From NCBI GenBank assembly GCA_025350325.1, contig JANXYB010000082.1:1-64000 (forward strand): a DNA stretch of 64,000 bases, written 5' to 3'. Under the pieces are notes generated by a model that saw only the letters and a list, made by a program, of their open reading frames with translations, had not been told where the DNA came from and did no database searches. Within the stretch, counting starts at the first letter, position 1, and each line of letters begins with the position of its first letter. This document shows, piece by piece, positions 1-10,239 of the stretch. This DNA is from Acidobacteriaceae bacterium (GTDB lineage Bacteria; Acidobacteriota; Terriglobia; Terriglobales; Acidobacteriaceae). Both the position numbers and the translations under genes were made by a program.

Positions 1-1113
1 CGTACGGGATCGCGGGAACGGCTACTCGGCGTACAAACTAAAAAGCCTAATCACTTACGTATTGAGTTGAACGCTTTGGTAACGTCAGTTCTCTTCGATG
101 ACAGCAATCGTGCCATCGGCGTGCAGTATCTCAAGGGCGACCGACTCTACAAAGCCCATCCAGATTCAAGTACGCCACAAAGCGAGCCGCTGTGCCTGTA
201 TGCGTCGCGCGAAGTGATACTGGCGGCGGGTGCTTTCAATACACCGCAGCTACTGATGCTCTCAGGGATCGGCCCTAAAGAGGAATTAGAACAGCGCGGC
301 GTTCAGGTCAGATTTGACTCACCGGGGGTCGGCAAAAATCTGCAAGACCGGTACGAAGTCGGCGTTGTCAATCGCATGAACTTCGATGAGTGGCATATCT
401 TCAAAGGCGCAAAATTCGACTCGACCGATCCACAATTCACTGAGTGGGAGAAGAAAAAACAAGGTCCGTATATCACGAACGGAAGTGTGCTATCGATGTT
501 CAAGCGGTCGACGCCGGAGCGCGCCCTTCCCGATCTCTTCTGCGTCGCATTTCTAGGCCGCTTTCAAGGATACTTTCCAAACTATTCGAAACTCTTCGCG
601 GAGAATCTTAACTACTTGACTTGGGCTGTACTCAAGGCACACACCAATAATCGTGCCGGAGAGGTAACTCTTCGATCCAACGATCCTCTGGATATGCCTG
701 AAATTAACTTCCACTATTTTGAAGAAGGTACGCGAGATGGCCAAGAGGATTTGGATTCCGTGGTCGATGGAATTCGCTTTGTACGAAAGCTTACAGCGCC
801 CATGATTCGTCAAGGTTCGATTGCGGAAGAGGTGCTGCCAGGCAAGGAGATCGAGACCAACGAACAACTGCGCCAATTTGTTCGCAGCCACGCATGGGGC
901 CATCACGCGTCGTGTAGTTGTGCGATCGGCCCAATCGAACAAAAGGGTGTGCTTGATAGTTCATTTCGCGTTCACGGGACCACGGGGCTTCGCGTCGTCG
1001 ACGCCTCGGTGTTCCCCCGAATTCCTGGATTTTTTATAGTGAGCGCGGTCTACATGATTGGAGAAAAAGCCGCGGATGTGATTCTCGCGGATGCTCGGAA
1101 CAGTCCAGCCTAA
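1..1113 (+). CDS. GMC family oxidoreductase (choline dehydrogenase-like), 5' truncated by window edge
   Basis: Frame is open from base 1 (RTGSRERLLGVQTKKPNHLRIELNALV...) and runs into the listed ORF. GMC motifs: SREVILAAGAFNTPQLLMLSGIGP, PGVGKNLQDR, AWGHHASCSCAIGP, LRVVDASVFPRIPGFF. Confidence 0.93.
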   Translation, partial: RTGSRERLLGVQTKKPNHLRIELNALVTSVLFDDSNRAIGVQYLKGDRLYKAHPDSSTPQSEPLCLYASREVILAAGAFNTPQLLMLSGIGPKEELEQRGVQVRFDSPGVGKNLQDRYEVGVVNRMNFDEWHIFKGAKFDSTDPQFTEWEKKKQGPYITNGSVLSMFKRSTPERALPDLFCVAFLGRFQGYFPNYSKLFAENLNYLTWAVLKAHTNNRAGEVTLRSNDPLDMPEINFHYFEEGTRDGQEDLDSVVDGIRFVRKLTAPMIRQGSIAEEVLPGKEIETNEQLRQFVRSHAWGHHASCSCAIGPIEQKGVLDSSFRVHGTTGLRVVDASVFPRIPGFFIVSAVYMIGEKAADVILADARNSPA

Positions 1114-1281
1114 TTTGGACCTGACGGATGATGATCTGGAACGTCGAAACTTACTTTCGGGATAACACTGTTGACAGGCACGCCGTAGTTTCTCATAGTT
1201 ATTAGTGCTTCTTACGGAGTTTCGCATTCTGGTTTCGCGTCTCAGTTTTTCCCATCGGGTTTTCACCAAGGAGGCATGGGC

Positions 1282-1722
1282 ATGGCATACACGGTGTCGC
1301 AACTTTTGACGCTCTCTCAACAAGACCTTGATGATTTGTTTTCGAAAAGCCCTGCCGGCCAGATCCCAAATGGCGAAGCCAACGGGACTGCAATCATTGC
1401 CCCCGGCACTTCATTTAGCGCTGACATAGCATCGCTAATCAACATCTTTGCCTGGCAAGGCAAGACCTTCGATGGTACGCATGGTACTTTGACAAATCGC
1501 ATTTCTGCATTCGGACTCAATGCAATCGTGGCGGAAGTCTACAAAACGACAAGCTGGTTCGACAGCAAGGAATGTATTGTTCTCGACTATTCCAAGACAT
1601 CCTTCGTCGCGAAGCACATTCGGGATGAGATTCGCCAGATTGAGCCATCGATCTACCTAGGCATTGTCTACTGGGACCAAAAGCAACTCATCCATTTCGC
1701 GCTTGAATTTCCTCATCCGTAA
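1282..1722 (+). CDS. Small uncharacterised protein downstream of GMC oxidoreductase
   Basis: Clear SD AAGGAGG at 1268-1274 favours ATG 1282 (MAYTVSQLL...) over ATG 1276. No family recognised. Confidence 0.75.
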   Translation: MAYTVSQLLTLSQQDLDDLFSKSPAGQIPNGEANGTAIIAPGTSFSADIASLINIFAWQGKTFDGTHGTLTNRISAFGLNAIVAEVYKTTSWFDSKECIVLDYSKTSFVAKHIRDEIRQIEPSIYLGIVYWDQKQLIHFALEFPHP

Positions 1723-1733
1723 CCCGTGACCAG

Positions 1734-2468
1734 TTAGCGACTCGTTGAGATTTGCTTTTGTCCGAGCTCGATTTGCTGAATTACGATGTCTCTGAGCGAC
1801 CGCATCGACGGGTCAGCAAACGGTTCGCTAGAATGCGGATCGCGGATATGGGCTCGAAGCGCCGGGCTAAAAAGTACCTGCTCAGGATTATCGATCAGCG
1901 CTTTTCTAGTGCGCGGAATGAGCACATAGCGGTAGAGCAGCCGATCAAAATATGAGAGCTTGGTGTCGCTATCGATTTCAGCGAAGAGTTCGTCGGCGTT
2001 GAATCGGGAGTCCGTGGCACACTCTGCAACAAAATTGAGTAGAGGCTTGAGATCAGTCGTGCGACCAGGCATTGCTGCCACGATAATCGGCGGCTGATCT
2101 GGACCACCTGGTTGAGAAATGACGTGGCATAGCGCACAGTTACCGGTTACGCGGATGTAGCCGATCCTCTGTTTCGCGAACCCTGCCGGCATCTCTCGTC
2201 CTTCTTCCCAGGAAAGGCCAAGCGAAGCATAGCCGCCTGTACCGGGCATGTGTTCGGGAAAGATACGCGGCATCGCAAGCCATATCCAGTAGGGGATACC
2301 GGTGGCCTTTCCGGCATCGACTGAGCCGTAAAAATAAGTAGTCCGCTGATCGCTGGCAATCCATTTCGGCTGCGCAACCACCCGATTTAGCTTGCTCCAG
2401 ACCAATACCCCGGCCAACAGAACTAACACGATCACGGCAATCAGTAGTGGCTTCAATCTATTTTTCAT
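1734..2468 (-). CDS. Membrane-anchored monohaem c-type cytochrome-like protein
   Basis: N-terminal TM (LLIAVIVLVLLAGVLVW) and CALCH haem motif. The YWIWLAMPRIFPEHMPG segment is similar to YWVWVALPEIFPEYLPD in the adjacent 1116-aa ORF. Confidence 0.8.
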   Translation of the reverse strand: MKNRLKPLLIAVIVLVLLAGVLVWSKLNRVVAQPKWIASDQRTTYFYGSVDAGKATGIPYWIWLAMPRIFPEHMPGTGGYASLGLSWEEGREMPAGFAKQRIGYIRVTGNCALCHVISQPGGPDQPPIIVAAMPGRTTDLKPLLNFVAECATDSRFNADELFAEIDSDTKLSYFDRLLYRYVLIPRTRKALIDNPEQVLFSPALRAHIRDPHSSEPFADPSMRSLRDIVIQQIELGQKQISTSR

Positions 2469-2485
2469 TCGTATTCCTCGCCGGA

Positions 2486-5400
2486 TCAGAAAGTTTTTAG
2501 GTACTCGAGCAGCGCGAGCTTCTTGTCGACCGCCAACTCGGTGCCGTAAGCCGGCCCCTCATGCCCTTGGTTGCCATTCCCCGGCTTTGTCGTATCAAAA
2601 GAGAAGAGTGCGCTGCCATCTTGCGTCGGCGCATCGAAGACAAATCCTACGTTTTGCTGATCGAAGACATCGTTGCCGCGATAGAAGAGCGGAGTTCGGG
2701 CCGCGTGTGGCTCGAGCAGCTGCCGCAGGTTTGGAACAGAGCCATTGTGCAAATATGGCGCGCGCAGCCAGATTCCATCGAGAGGCATGTTGGCATAACC
2801 ACCGGTTTTACGGAATGAATGGAACCGCTGTGGATAAGGCGAATCAAAGCCCCAATCCTTCTCATAACCGGCGTAGAGTGTGCTCTGGTTAACGGCGAGT
2901 TGCCACGTATACGAATCAAGTCGCGAGCGATCCGTACCAATCTTTTCGATCGGAACCACTGTGCCGACACACTGCGCATCCTGGGCAGGCGCATCGCATT
3001 CGTGATTCGTGGCAGTGCGGTTGCGAAACGGCGCCTGCGCAGTGCCGTGGCACCGCGCGCAATGTTCCTCATAGACAGGCTTCCCCTTTGCAACAAGATC
3101 TCCATCGATCGCGTAGGGATACGCCGGCGGCTTCGCCGTTCGCAAATATTTGGCCATGCGCAAAACTCGGTCCGTGTCGAGAATGGGCGGATACGCACCT
3201 GTTCCGAAAGCTGCTGAGAGATTGCGCTCATTCACGGAAGTGTTGTTGCCATCCCAATGAAGCTGCATCCCTTCCCGCGGACCTTGATTCCACACGGACG
3301 GAAAGTCGACGTTGCCCATTAACTCTTTGGGGTCAGCCTTATCCATCGGAAAGTTTAAGAGCGCCTTGGGAGCGTTGAATGTGTCGACGCGTCCCGGCCC
3401 CCATGTGCGGTTATCAATGAAACTCAGGCGCTGACCCAACACAATCAGTTTGTCGCGCATCAGGTAGACGGCATAGTAACGAAAGATCAGCCGGTTGATG
3501 AAGTCCGGCTTGGGCACGAGACGGTGCGGATCATTCTGCATCGCATCGATCTGATCGAGAATTCGTTGCGGAGTAAATTTTTGATCTTTTGGGATCGTAG
3601 TTAGAAACGTGCCCCACGCACCGAGATTGAACTGGTGAGCAGGCATTCCAGCAATCCATCGCGGCTGCGATGTTGGCGTGTCCCTCACTGTGCCGGTATG
3701 GCAAACGGCGCAGTTGAGATATACAACATCAAGACCGCTTACGTTGCGGCGCGACATGCCAAGAGGCAGAGTATACCGCTTGTCGTCACCCTGTTCGTAG
3801 ATCATGCCGAACGAAGAATAACCCTGACCGGCTTTCTTATCTGGCAGGTACTCGGGGAAAATCTCCGGGAGCGCGACCCATACCCAGTATGGAATCCCAT
3901 CCATCTTTTCGCCGCCGGTCGATCCTCGCTCAAAGAACATTACGTCATCGGCGTAATCCACGGGTCGATCGCGGGTGAAGCGATCAACCAGGTAAATTCC
4001 CGCGATGACCACAATTGCGACGACAGCGAAGAGTGCGAAGCTGACCCACCTGCGCTTTCCATGGCGAATGCGATCCACTCGCGAATCGTTCATCGAAGGG
4101 CCTCTTCCATCTGCAGGGCGGGCAGGAACGCTGCTGAAATACCAAGCTAGTCTATGCAAAAAATGATGTTCACGACTCTGGCGTTCCCCTTGGCTCTGTG
4201 AACGGCTCTGAAAACTCGCGGGGTAGGCAAATCGACGCAAGCCCGTGATGAAGCCGAATGGTTCGAAGCCCCGACCCGCGAAAGGATCATAGTGCAGCGC
4301 CTCCTGGTCGATATGAATTTCATTGTCGAAAGCTATCTCGGCAATGGGTGTAAATGATTCCTGTGGCTTGTCTGTGCGCTGCACTTCGACGCGAATGACG
4401 GCATGTCTTGTGCAGGCATCGGTCAGGCCACGTTCCCGTCCGGTGCCATCCTGAGGTGTCGTATGATTCGAATCAACGAGCGGTGTCAGGCGTATCCATA
4501 TCGATATTCCGCTTTGAACAAGCCTGTACGGCACGTCGGCAGAATAGATGTTCTTGATGTAATCGAACTGTTCGAGCCCGTACTTCTTGCCACCCGTCGC
4601 AAGGTTCCAGAGCAGTTTGTAAAGCCGGTCTCCGCCCGCCGTCGCCAGTAAGTCAAAATCACCATCCCGGCATTGCAAGGGAATCTCTTCGACACTCGAG
4701 GCCAAAAAAAATCTAGATGCGATGCTGGGTGCGTCGGGAATGTGATCCGCGACCCAACGCGGCATTCCCTTTTTCATCACTCCCATGCCAATGCGCATCA
4801 GCACGCGGCCAACCAACCGATCGGCCACCAAGGCTAACGTCGCATCCGATGGATTAAGCGATCGAACTGTCCCGAGAAACACTCTGCCATCAGGATGAAA
4901 GGTACGCGCGTTGCGAATGACGCCAGTTACAAACGCGAAATACGACGAAGTCCATCTTCCAATCAAGGGGAGGCTATTCCTTGTTTCTTCAGGGGCGGTA
5001 TCGCTGCGCCATGCTAACCAAGTCCATAGCAAGCCACTTAGATTTATTGCCACAAGTGCCACGGTAAGATTGCCGTCAGTATGAAATTGCCACCAGGCAA
5101 CCAGCAAAGCGACCGAGGTAAACAGACGGCTCAGCAATGAGGCGAAAACAAATTTTCCACCATTCAAGCTCCCACTTACTACGTACAACACTCCAATACC
5201 GCCGACCAGCAGGCCAGCTAGAGAAAGGTAATTTGGGCCGGGCTGCGAATTTGTCGCGAGGTGGAAAAGGGACGTGATGAGCGAAGGGGTGACGAGAAAA
5301 AGAAAGCCGATTCCGACGGAGAGCCAACCGTAGACTTCAATCGAATGCTCCGCCCGCGTCTGCTGTCTTAGGTCGGGACCACCTATATTTTGTCCATGAA

Positions 5401-5836
5401 GCACATCTTCTCGCCAAGCGAGAGCGGTCCACACAAAACCGCCGAAGTCGCTCACAGAAAATGCAAAGGCGAGAGACCCAGGAAGAACACCACGCGACCA
5501 GAGCACCAACATGATGAGCGGCACCAATGGCCGGTCAAGCAACGATGCCACCACAAACGCTTCCTCGTTGAGGCGGCCGTTAATTACGTAAAGCCCTCCG
5601 AGGGTCGCGACCATGACCCCAACAATGCGCAGCCAGTTCGAATCAACAGGCGAAAGCGGGGGCAAGTGGAAGAGTCCTGCCATGAAAACGGGCGCAATCA
5701 GAATGATGCATCCCAGGACGAGGTCTATCCAGCCAAAGAATTTTACCGAGCGGGCGGAGCGCGTCTGTTGCATCGGTCTCAAGATGCTGCCAAACCACAC
5801 GCCAAGCCCAGGTTTAATCATGGCTTCCAATTTCAC
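2486..5836 (-). CDS. Composite protein: duplicated TM units, catalase-like domain, C-terminal dihaem RoxA-like cytochrome c
   Basis: Two similar hydrophobic units (GWIDLVLGCIILIAP... and GWLSVGIGFLFLVTP...). Catalase-like region with FIT-GLRRFAYPASFQSR resembling the catalase proximal-Tyr motif. C-terminal CAVCH and CARCH plus GYANMPLDGIWLRAPYLHNGSVPNL. Possible internal start ATG at 4093 (MNDSRVDRIRHGK). Confidence 0.8.
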   Translation of the reverse strand: MKLEAMIKPGLGVWFGSILRPMQQTRSARSVKFFGWIDLVLGCIILIAPVFMAGLFHLPPLSPVDSNWLRIVGVMVATLGGLYVINGRLNEEAFVVASLLDRPLVPLIMLVLWSRGVLPGSLAFAFSVSDFGGFVWTALAWREDVLHGQNIGGPDLRQQTRAEHSIEVYGWLSVGIGFLFLVTPSLITSLFHLATNSQPGPNYLSLAGLLVGGIGVLYVVSGSLNGGKFVFASLLSRLFTSVALLVAWWQFHTDGNLTVALVAINLSGLLWTWLAWRSDTAPEETRNSLPLIGRWTSSYFAFVTGVIRNARTFHPDGRVFLGTVRSLNPSDATLALVADRLVGRVLMRIGMGVMKKGMPRWVADHIPDAPSIASRFFLASSVEEIPLQCRDGDFDLLATAGGDRLYKLLWNLATGGKKYGLEQFDYIKNIYSADVPYRLVQSGISIWIRLTPLVDSNHTTPQDGTGRERGLTDACTRHAVIRVEVQRTDKPQESFTPIAEIAFDNEIHIDQEALHYDPFAGRGFEPFGFITGLRRFAYPASFQSRSQSQGERQSREHHFLHRLAWYFSSVPARPADGRGPSMNDSRVDRIRHGKRRWVSFALFAVVAIVVIAGIYLVDRFTRDRPVDYADDVMFFERGSTGGEKMDGIPYWVWVALPEIFPEYLPDKKAGQGYSSFGMIYEQGDDKRYTLPLGMSRRNVSGLDVVYLNCAVCHTGTVRDTPTSQPRWIAGMPAHQFNLGAWGTFLTTIPKDQKFTPQRILDQIDAMQNDPHRLVPKPDFINRLIFRYYAVYLMRDKLIVLGQRLSFIDNRTWGPGRVDTFNAPKALLNFPMDKADPKELMGNVDFPSVWNQGPREGMQLHWDGNNTSVNERNLSAAFGTGAYPPILDTDRVLRMAKYLRTAKPPAYPYAIDGDLVAKGKPVYEEHCARCHGTAQAPFRNRTATNHECDAPAQDAQCVGTVVPIEKIGTDRSRLDSYTWQLAVNQSTLYAGYEKDWGFDSPYPQRFHSFRKTGGYANMPLDGIWLRAPYLHNGSVPNLRQLLEPHAARTPLFYRGNDVFDQQNVGFVFDAPTQDGSALFSFDTTKPGNGNQGHEGPAYGTELAVDKKLALLEYLKTF

Positions 5837-6122
5837 CCTTCGCTGGAGTGGTACACGGGAAATTGCAGAGCTTCCCGTCTTGCATACGGCCTGCCGTACT
5901 AACGCAGAATCCTCCGGCTGATGACGATACTATGGCGTGAGCAAAGACAAGCCTTGATGAGTGCGCGGCAGGACATCGGGAAGTAAAAGAGCTCGCTTAA
6001 ATTACATCCCGCTGGTCTTTGAGTTGCTCAAATTAGCGCGGAGAAATTTAAAGACAACTATGCGTGCTGTGTTTTGCCTTGTCAATGGGTAGTTGTCGGC
6101 AAAAGTGGCGAGACCGTAAAAC

Positions 6123-7202
6123 TTAAATATGTGAAAGTCTCGCAATGGACTCATCGATCGATGTTTTCAATCGACCTCCTTGATTCGCTAACTCATGTTG
6201 CAGCAAGCGATACTTCGCCAGCGATTCTTGACGCTTGCCGGCGATCTCGAGGAGATTGGCCTCGATAAAATCGCGGTTCGCTGCTTTGGCGCCTTCATCT
6301 TGTCCGCTATCCTGGTTTTCGCTCAGCCAGAGATACGTTTTCAAGGTTTCATCTTGAGACACAGCCGAGAGCGATTCTACGAGTTCTCGATGATCGGTGA
6401 CGATGGGGTCAAAGCAAAAGCTCAGGATTCGACTTTTGTACGATTCATCAATAGGTTCGCCGGCTTTACGCATGTCGTTTGCTGCTTTGATTTGTGCGGC
6501 TCTTGCGCCGGGTTTGTCGAGGTACTGGAGCCCTCCAAGTTGAAAGATTCTGACAAAGGGCCGCACTTTGCCAGTAGAAACGGCGACGTCGAAATGTCGA
6601 ACCGCTTCGGTAAGGTCCCGCCCATTCTGAAGCATCCAGTTGCCCAGCATCGCATGCGCGTACACGTTTGACGGGTCCAGGAGCAACGCTGCGCGAAGAT
6701 TCTTTTCGGCGGCGGGACCGAACTCCCTCTGTGCGATGTGTTGGTTCAGCCAATGAGCCCAGCCAATGTGGGCCTGTATGTCCGCCGCCTCTGTCCCATG
6801 AACCCTCGTCATAGCCGCGTCGAGAACTGCCATAATCTGGTCGAGTGCCGGTGCGGATGCCGAGCCCTGATCATCGCGTGGCGCGCCGTGAAAATCCTCG
6901 ACCCACTGCACGGTCGTATTTAGCTGCCCGTCCAGAGCTGGTACGTAGAGAGAGTTCGCCTTGAGGATGTCTGCATAAGTCTGAACGGAGGCCTGATACT
7001 CTCCGTGGCTAGCCTGCGTTTGAGCGAGCTCCATCTTCGCACGAAGTTCTTTCTGTTGGCGGTGGTGAGCCACAAACCACGTGACACCACCGGCCAGTGT
7101 GGCAAACAATCCAATAAGCGCAGTGGCTCGGCCGACCCAGCTCATCACATCGGGCCACGCAGATTTTGCGCCTTGCTCTGATTGTTTAACCTGTTTGTCC
7201 AT
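6123..7202 (-). CDS. TPR-like repeat protein with N-terminal TM anchor
   Basis: N-terminal TM (VGRATALIGLFATLAGGVTWFVA) then helical repeats (HGEYQASVQTYADILKANSLYVPALDG). Confidence 0.6.
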   Translation of the reverse strand: MDKQVKQSEQGAKSAWPDVMSWVGRATALIGLFATLAGGVTWFVAHHRQQKELRAKMELAQTQASHGEYQASVQTYADILKANSLYVPALDGQLNTTVQWVEDFHGAPRDDQGSASAPALDQIMAVLDAAMTRVHGTEAADIQAHIGWAHWLNQHIAQREFGPAAEKNLRAALLLDPSNVYAHAMLGNWMLQNGRDLTEAVRHFDVAVSTGKVRPFVRIFQLGGLQYLDKPGARAAQIKAANDMRKAGEPIDESYKSRILSFCFDPIVTDHRELVESLSAVSQDETLKTYLWLSENQDSGQDEGAKAANRDFIEANLLEIAGKRQESLAKYRLLQHELANQGGRLKTSIDESIARLSHI

Positions 7203-7596
7203 GAGACGTTCTCGACGTCAGGATCTTGTACTTTGCTACGATACCTGCTTTTCAGACTTATCCATAGGCCTTTCTCAAGAGTGACAAGAAGGGATTTTAA
7301 AAAGCCGTCCGGCTCTGAGACGGCCCAGACACGTAAAGTTCCAGGTCGTTATTCACTGCCTGGATAGACCGATCGCCCCTGACCGACCGCGACAAGGTGA
7401 GTTCAACAATTCGTCTTAGTGCGAACTTATGGTAGTGTCTTTACGTTCAGTGGTTACGATCCAAAATGGTTTGAATCCGAACGATGTTATTCGATCACTT
7501 CCCCAGAAATTGAAAAGCCGAAACGTCCGTGTGATCAACCATTCAAGCCCCCCATAGGTCACTCAAGATTGGTAGCGTCGCCAAGGAGAGTCCGAG

Positions 7597-8412
7597 ATGA
7601 TCAAGAAAAAAGCTGTTGCTGTACGCACGATTCAGAAGTATGGCTGGAGTCCCGATCTTCCTGACCAGCGAGATTTCGTTTATGCGGCGCCCACCCCGTA
7701 CCAGCAAAATATCCCCAGCTCTGTCGATCTTTCTAAGAAGTGCGCTCCGGTTTACGATCAAGGCCAACTCGGAAGCTGCACCGCAAACGCGATTGCAGCG
7801 GCTGTCGAATTCACCCAGAAAAAGAAATTCATTCCATCACGGCTCTTCATTTATTACAACGAGCGGCTTATGGAAGGGACAGTCGCCAGCGACGCTGGCG
7901 CGCAAATTAGAGATGGCATCAAGAGCGTAGCAACGCAGGGCATTCCGCCAGAAAAGGAATGGCCTTATCAAATTGGAAGTTTCAATCAAAAACCTCCCGA
8001 TCCGGTCTATTCTGCGGCCAAATCCGATTTGGTGACGTTATACCAGCGACTCATTCAGGACTTGAATACCATGCAGGGCTGCCTTGCCTCGGGCTTTCCA
8101 TTTGTGTTTGGGTTTACAGTCTACGAGTCCTTCGAAGGTCCGACAGTAGCAAAAACCGGCATCCTGTCCATGCCTGCTTCTAAAGAGAAAGCGGTAGGTG
8201 GTCACGCCGTTCTGGCTGTCGGATACGACGACGCCACACAAGAATTTCTTGTTCGTAATTCATGGGGTCAAAATTGGGGGTTAAAAGGCTACTTCAAGAT
8301 GCCATACTCCTATCTCATGTCGCCGAAACTCTCGTCGGATTTCTGGACCATTCGAAGCGTGACCGAGAGTGGGGTTCCGTCCAAAGGGCAAGGTAACCGC
8401 AAGAAACGTTAA
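7597..8412 (+). CDS. C1 family (papain-like) cysteine peptidase
   Basis: Catalytic elements DQGQLGSCTANA (Gln/Cys), GGHAVLAVGYDD (His), RNSWGQNWG (Asn). Confidence 0.9.
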   Translation: MIKKKAVAVRTIQKYGWSPDLPDQRDFVYAAPTPYQQNIPSSVDLSKKCAPVYDQGQLGSCTANAIAAAVEFTQKKKFIPSRLFIYYNERLMEGTVASDAGAQIRDGIKSVATQGIPPEKEWPYQIGSFNQKPPDPVYSAAKSDLVTLYQRLIQDLNTMQGCLASGFPFVFGFTVYESFEGPTVAKTGILSMPASKEKAVGGHAVLAVGYDDATQEFLVRNSWGQNWGLKGYFKMPYSYLMSPKLSSDFWTIRSVTESGVPSKGQGNRKKR

Positions 8413-8709
8413 GGCTGGACCTCTGAGTCGCAATTCCGTGCATCCTACTCCACGGTATTACATGGCCTGACGCGTTTGCCGGAATGGTGGTGAATGCGAG
8501 AAGGCAGCAAATCAACCGGTTGTTTACTTAATATTCGATTGTTTACTCGCTCGCTGGCCGCTACGTCACGCCCAGTTACAGAGTCGATGCGTCACATTTC
8601 TTCTATCTCGGCGTTTCATGTACCGCACATATTGGCACCCTTTATTCATAGGTTGAAATAGCAGGTTTTTTGTGGTCGTACGCAGCAATAGCCGCATCAA
8701 TAAACACAA

Positions 8710-10239
8710 ATGGTAAAGAGAACGGTAGTCGTAATAGGCGCGGGACCTGGTGGCTTGGCTTCAGCCATGCTGCTGGCGCGTCGCGGTTATAATGTAAGCG
8801 TCTTTGAGAAGGCTCCTCAGATCGGTGGTCGTACCGCTGAAGTGTTGCTAGGACCCTATCGCTTCGATCTGGGGCCGACATTCCTCATGATGAAGTATGT
8901 GATGGATGAACTGTTCGCTGCTGCGGGCAGAAAGACCAGCGATTATCTCGACTGCCGCCTGCTCGATCCCATGTATCGCCTTAACTTCCCGGATAAGACA
9001 ATGTTAGTCCGGTCGCGACCGTCCGACATGCGGGCTGAGATTGAGCGCGTCTTTCCGGGCGAGGGTGGCGGCCTCGATAAGTTCCTCGCTGCAGAGGGCG
9101 TGCGCTTTAAGAAGCTCTATCCATGCTTGCAAAAGGATTATGGCAGTCCGACCGCATTCTTTGACAAAACATTGCTAGCCGCCGTACCCCATCTTGCCGC
9201 GGGGCGAAGCTTGTACGACGTCCTGTCTACTTACTTCCGTTCTGAGGAACTACGTCTCGCCTTTACTTTCCAGTCAAAGTATCTCGGTATGTCCCCTTGG
9301 GATTGCCCGGGTCTTTTTGCGATGATTCCTTACACCGAGCATGCGCATGGCATCTATCACGTGATGGGAGGATTGTCCCAGATCCCAAAAGCATTCGCCA
9401 AGGTTGCCGTCGAGGAAGGTGCTGAAATCCATACTTCCTGCGGAGTTAAACGTGTACTGCTCAAAGGCCGCAACGCTTGCGGAGTGGAGTTAGAAAACGG
9501 CGACAAGATCGATTGCGACGACGTGGTTATCAATGCTGACTTCGGTCATGCGGTCAGCACGCTGTTCCCGGGCAGCGACTTAGGTAAGTACAATCCGGAG
9601 GCGCTCAAAAAGCGGAAGTACTCCTGTTCGACGTTCATGATGTACCTGGGCCTGGACAGAACCTATCCAGATGCGGAACATCACCTGATCGTCTTCGCGC
9701 AGGATTACAAGCGTTGTTTAGAGAACATTACTAAACACAAGATTCTCTCAGACGATATCTCTATCTATGTTCGCAACGCCGTGACTCTTGACCAGAGTTG
9801 CGCACCGCCGGGGCACTCCGCCCTTTACGTGCTTTGCCCAGTCCCAAACAATACCAGCGGTATCGACTGGGAAAAGCATCGATCCGCCTATCGCGATGTC
9901 ATTCTCAAGCTGCTTGAGGAGAGAACACCTTACAAGAATCTTCGCGATCACATCCAATCAGAGTTGATTGTCACGCCCGCCGACTGGGAGCAAAAGACAT
10001 CGGTGTTCCTTGGGGCGACCTTCAACATGGGACACAGTTGGGATCAGATGCTCTACTTCCGACCGCATAACAAATTCGAACTATTTGGCAATACTTTTCT
10101 GGTGGGAGGCGGAACTCATCCCGGCAGTGGATTGCCTACCATTTTCGAATCGGCGCGCATTTCATCGAACCTGATCTGTGCCAAATACGGCGCACCTGAA
10201 TATTTGCCAAGACCATTTGAAGAACTGGAAATCGCATGA
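8710..10239 (+). CDS. crtN: CrtI/CrtN-family carotenoid desaturase
   Basis: N-terminal FAD motif VVVIGAGPGGLASAMLLARRGYNVSVFEK. C-terminal GGGTHPGSGLPTIFESARISS typical of phytoene/diapophytoene desaturases. Confidence 0.85.
   Translation: MVKRTVVVIGAGPGGLASAMLLARRGYNVSVFEKAPQIGGRTAEVLLGPYRFDLGPTFLMMKYVMDELFAAAGRKTSDYLDCRLLDPMYRLNFPDKTMLVRSRPSDMRAEIERVFPGEGGGLDKFLAAEGVRFKKLYPCLQKDYGSPTAFFDKTLLAAVPHLAAGRSLYDVLSTYFRSEELRLAFTFQSKYLGMSPWDCPGLFAMIPYTEHAHGIYHVMGGLSQIPKAFAKVAVEEGAEIHTSCGVKRVLLKGRNACGVELENGDKIDCDDVVINADFGHAVSTLFPGSDLGKYNPEALKKRKYSCSTFMMYLGLDRTYPDAEHHLIVFAQDYKRCLENITKHKILSDDISIYVRNAVTLDQSCAPPGHSALYVLCPVPNNTSGIDWEKHRSAYRDVILKLLEERTPYKNLRDHIQSELIVTPADWEQKTSVFLGATFNMGHSWDQMLYFRPHNKFELFGNTFLVGGGTHPGSGLPTIFESARISSNLICAKYGAPEYLPRPFEELEIA

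Noticed and set aside
2392-2892. 166-aa plus-strand ORF and other ORFs opposite the 1116-aa gene
   Set aside because: Antisense to a well-supported coding region; compositional shadow ORF.
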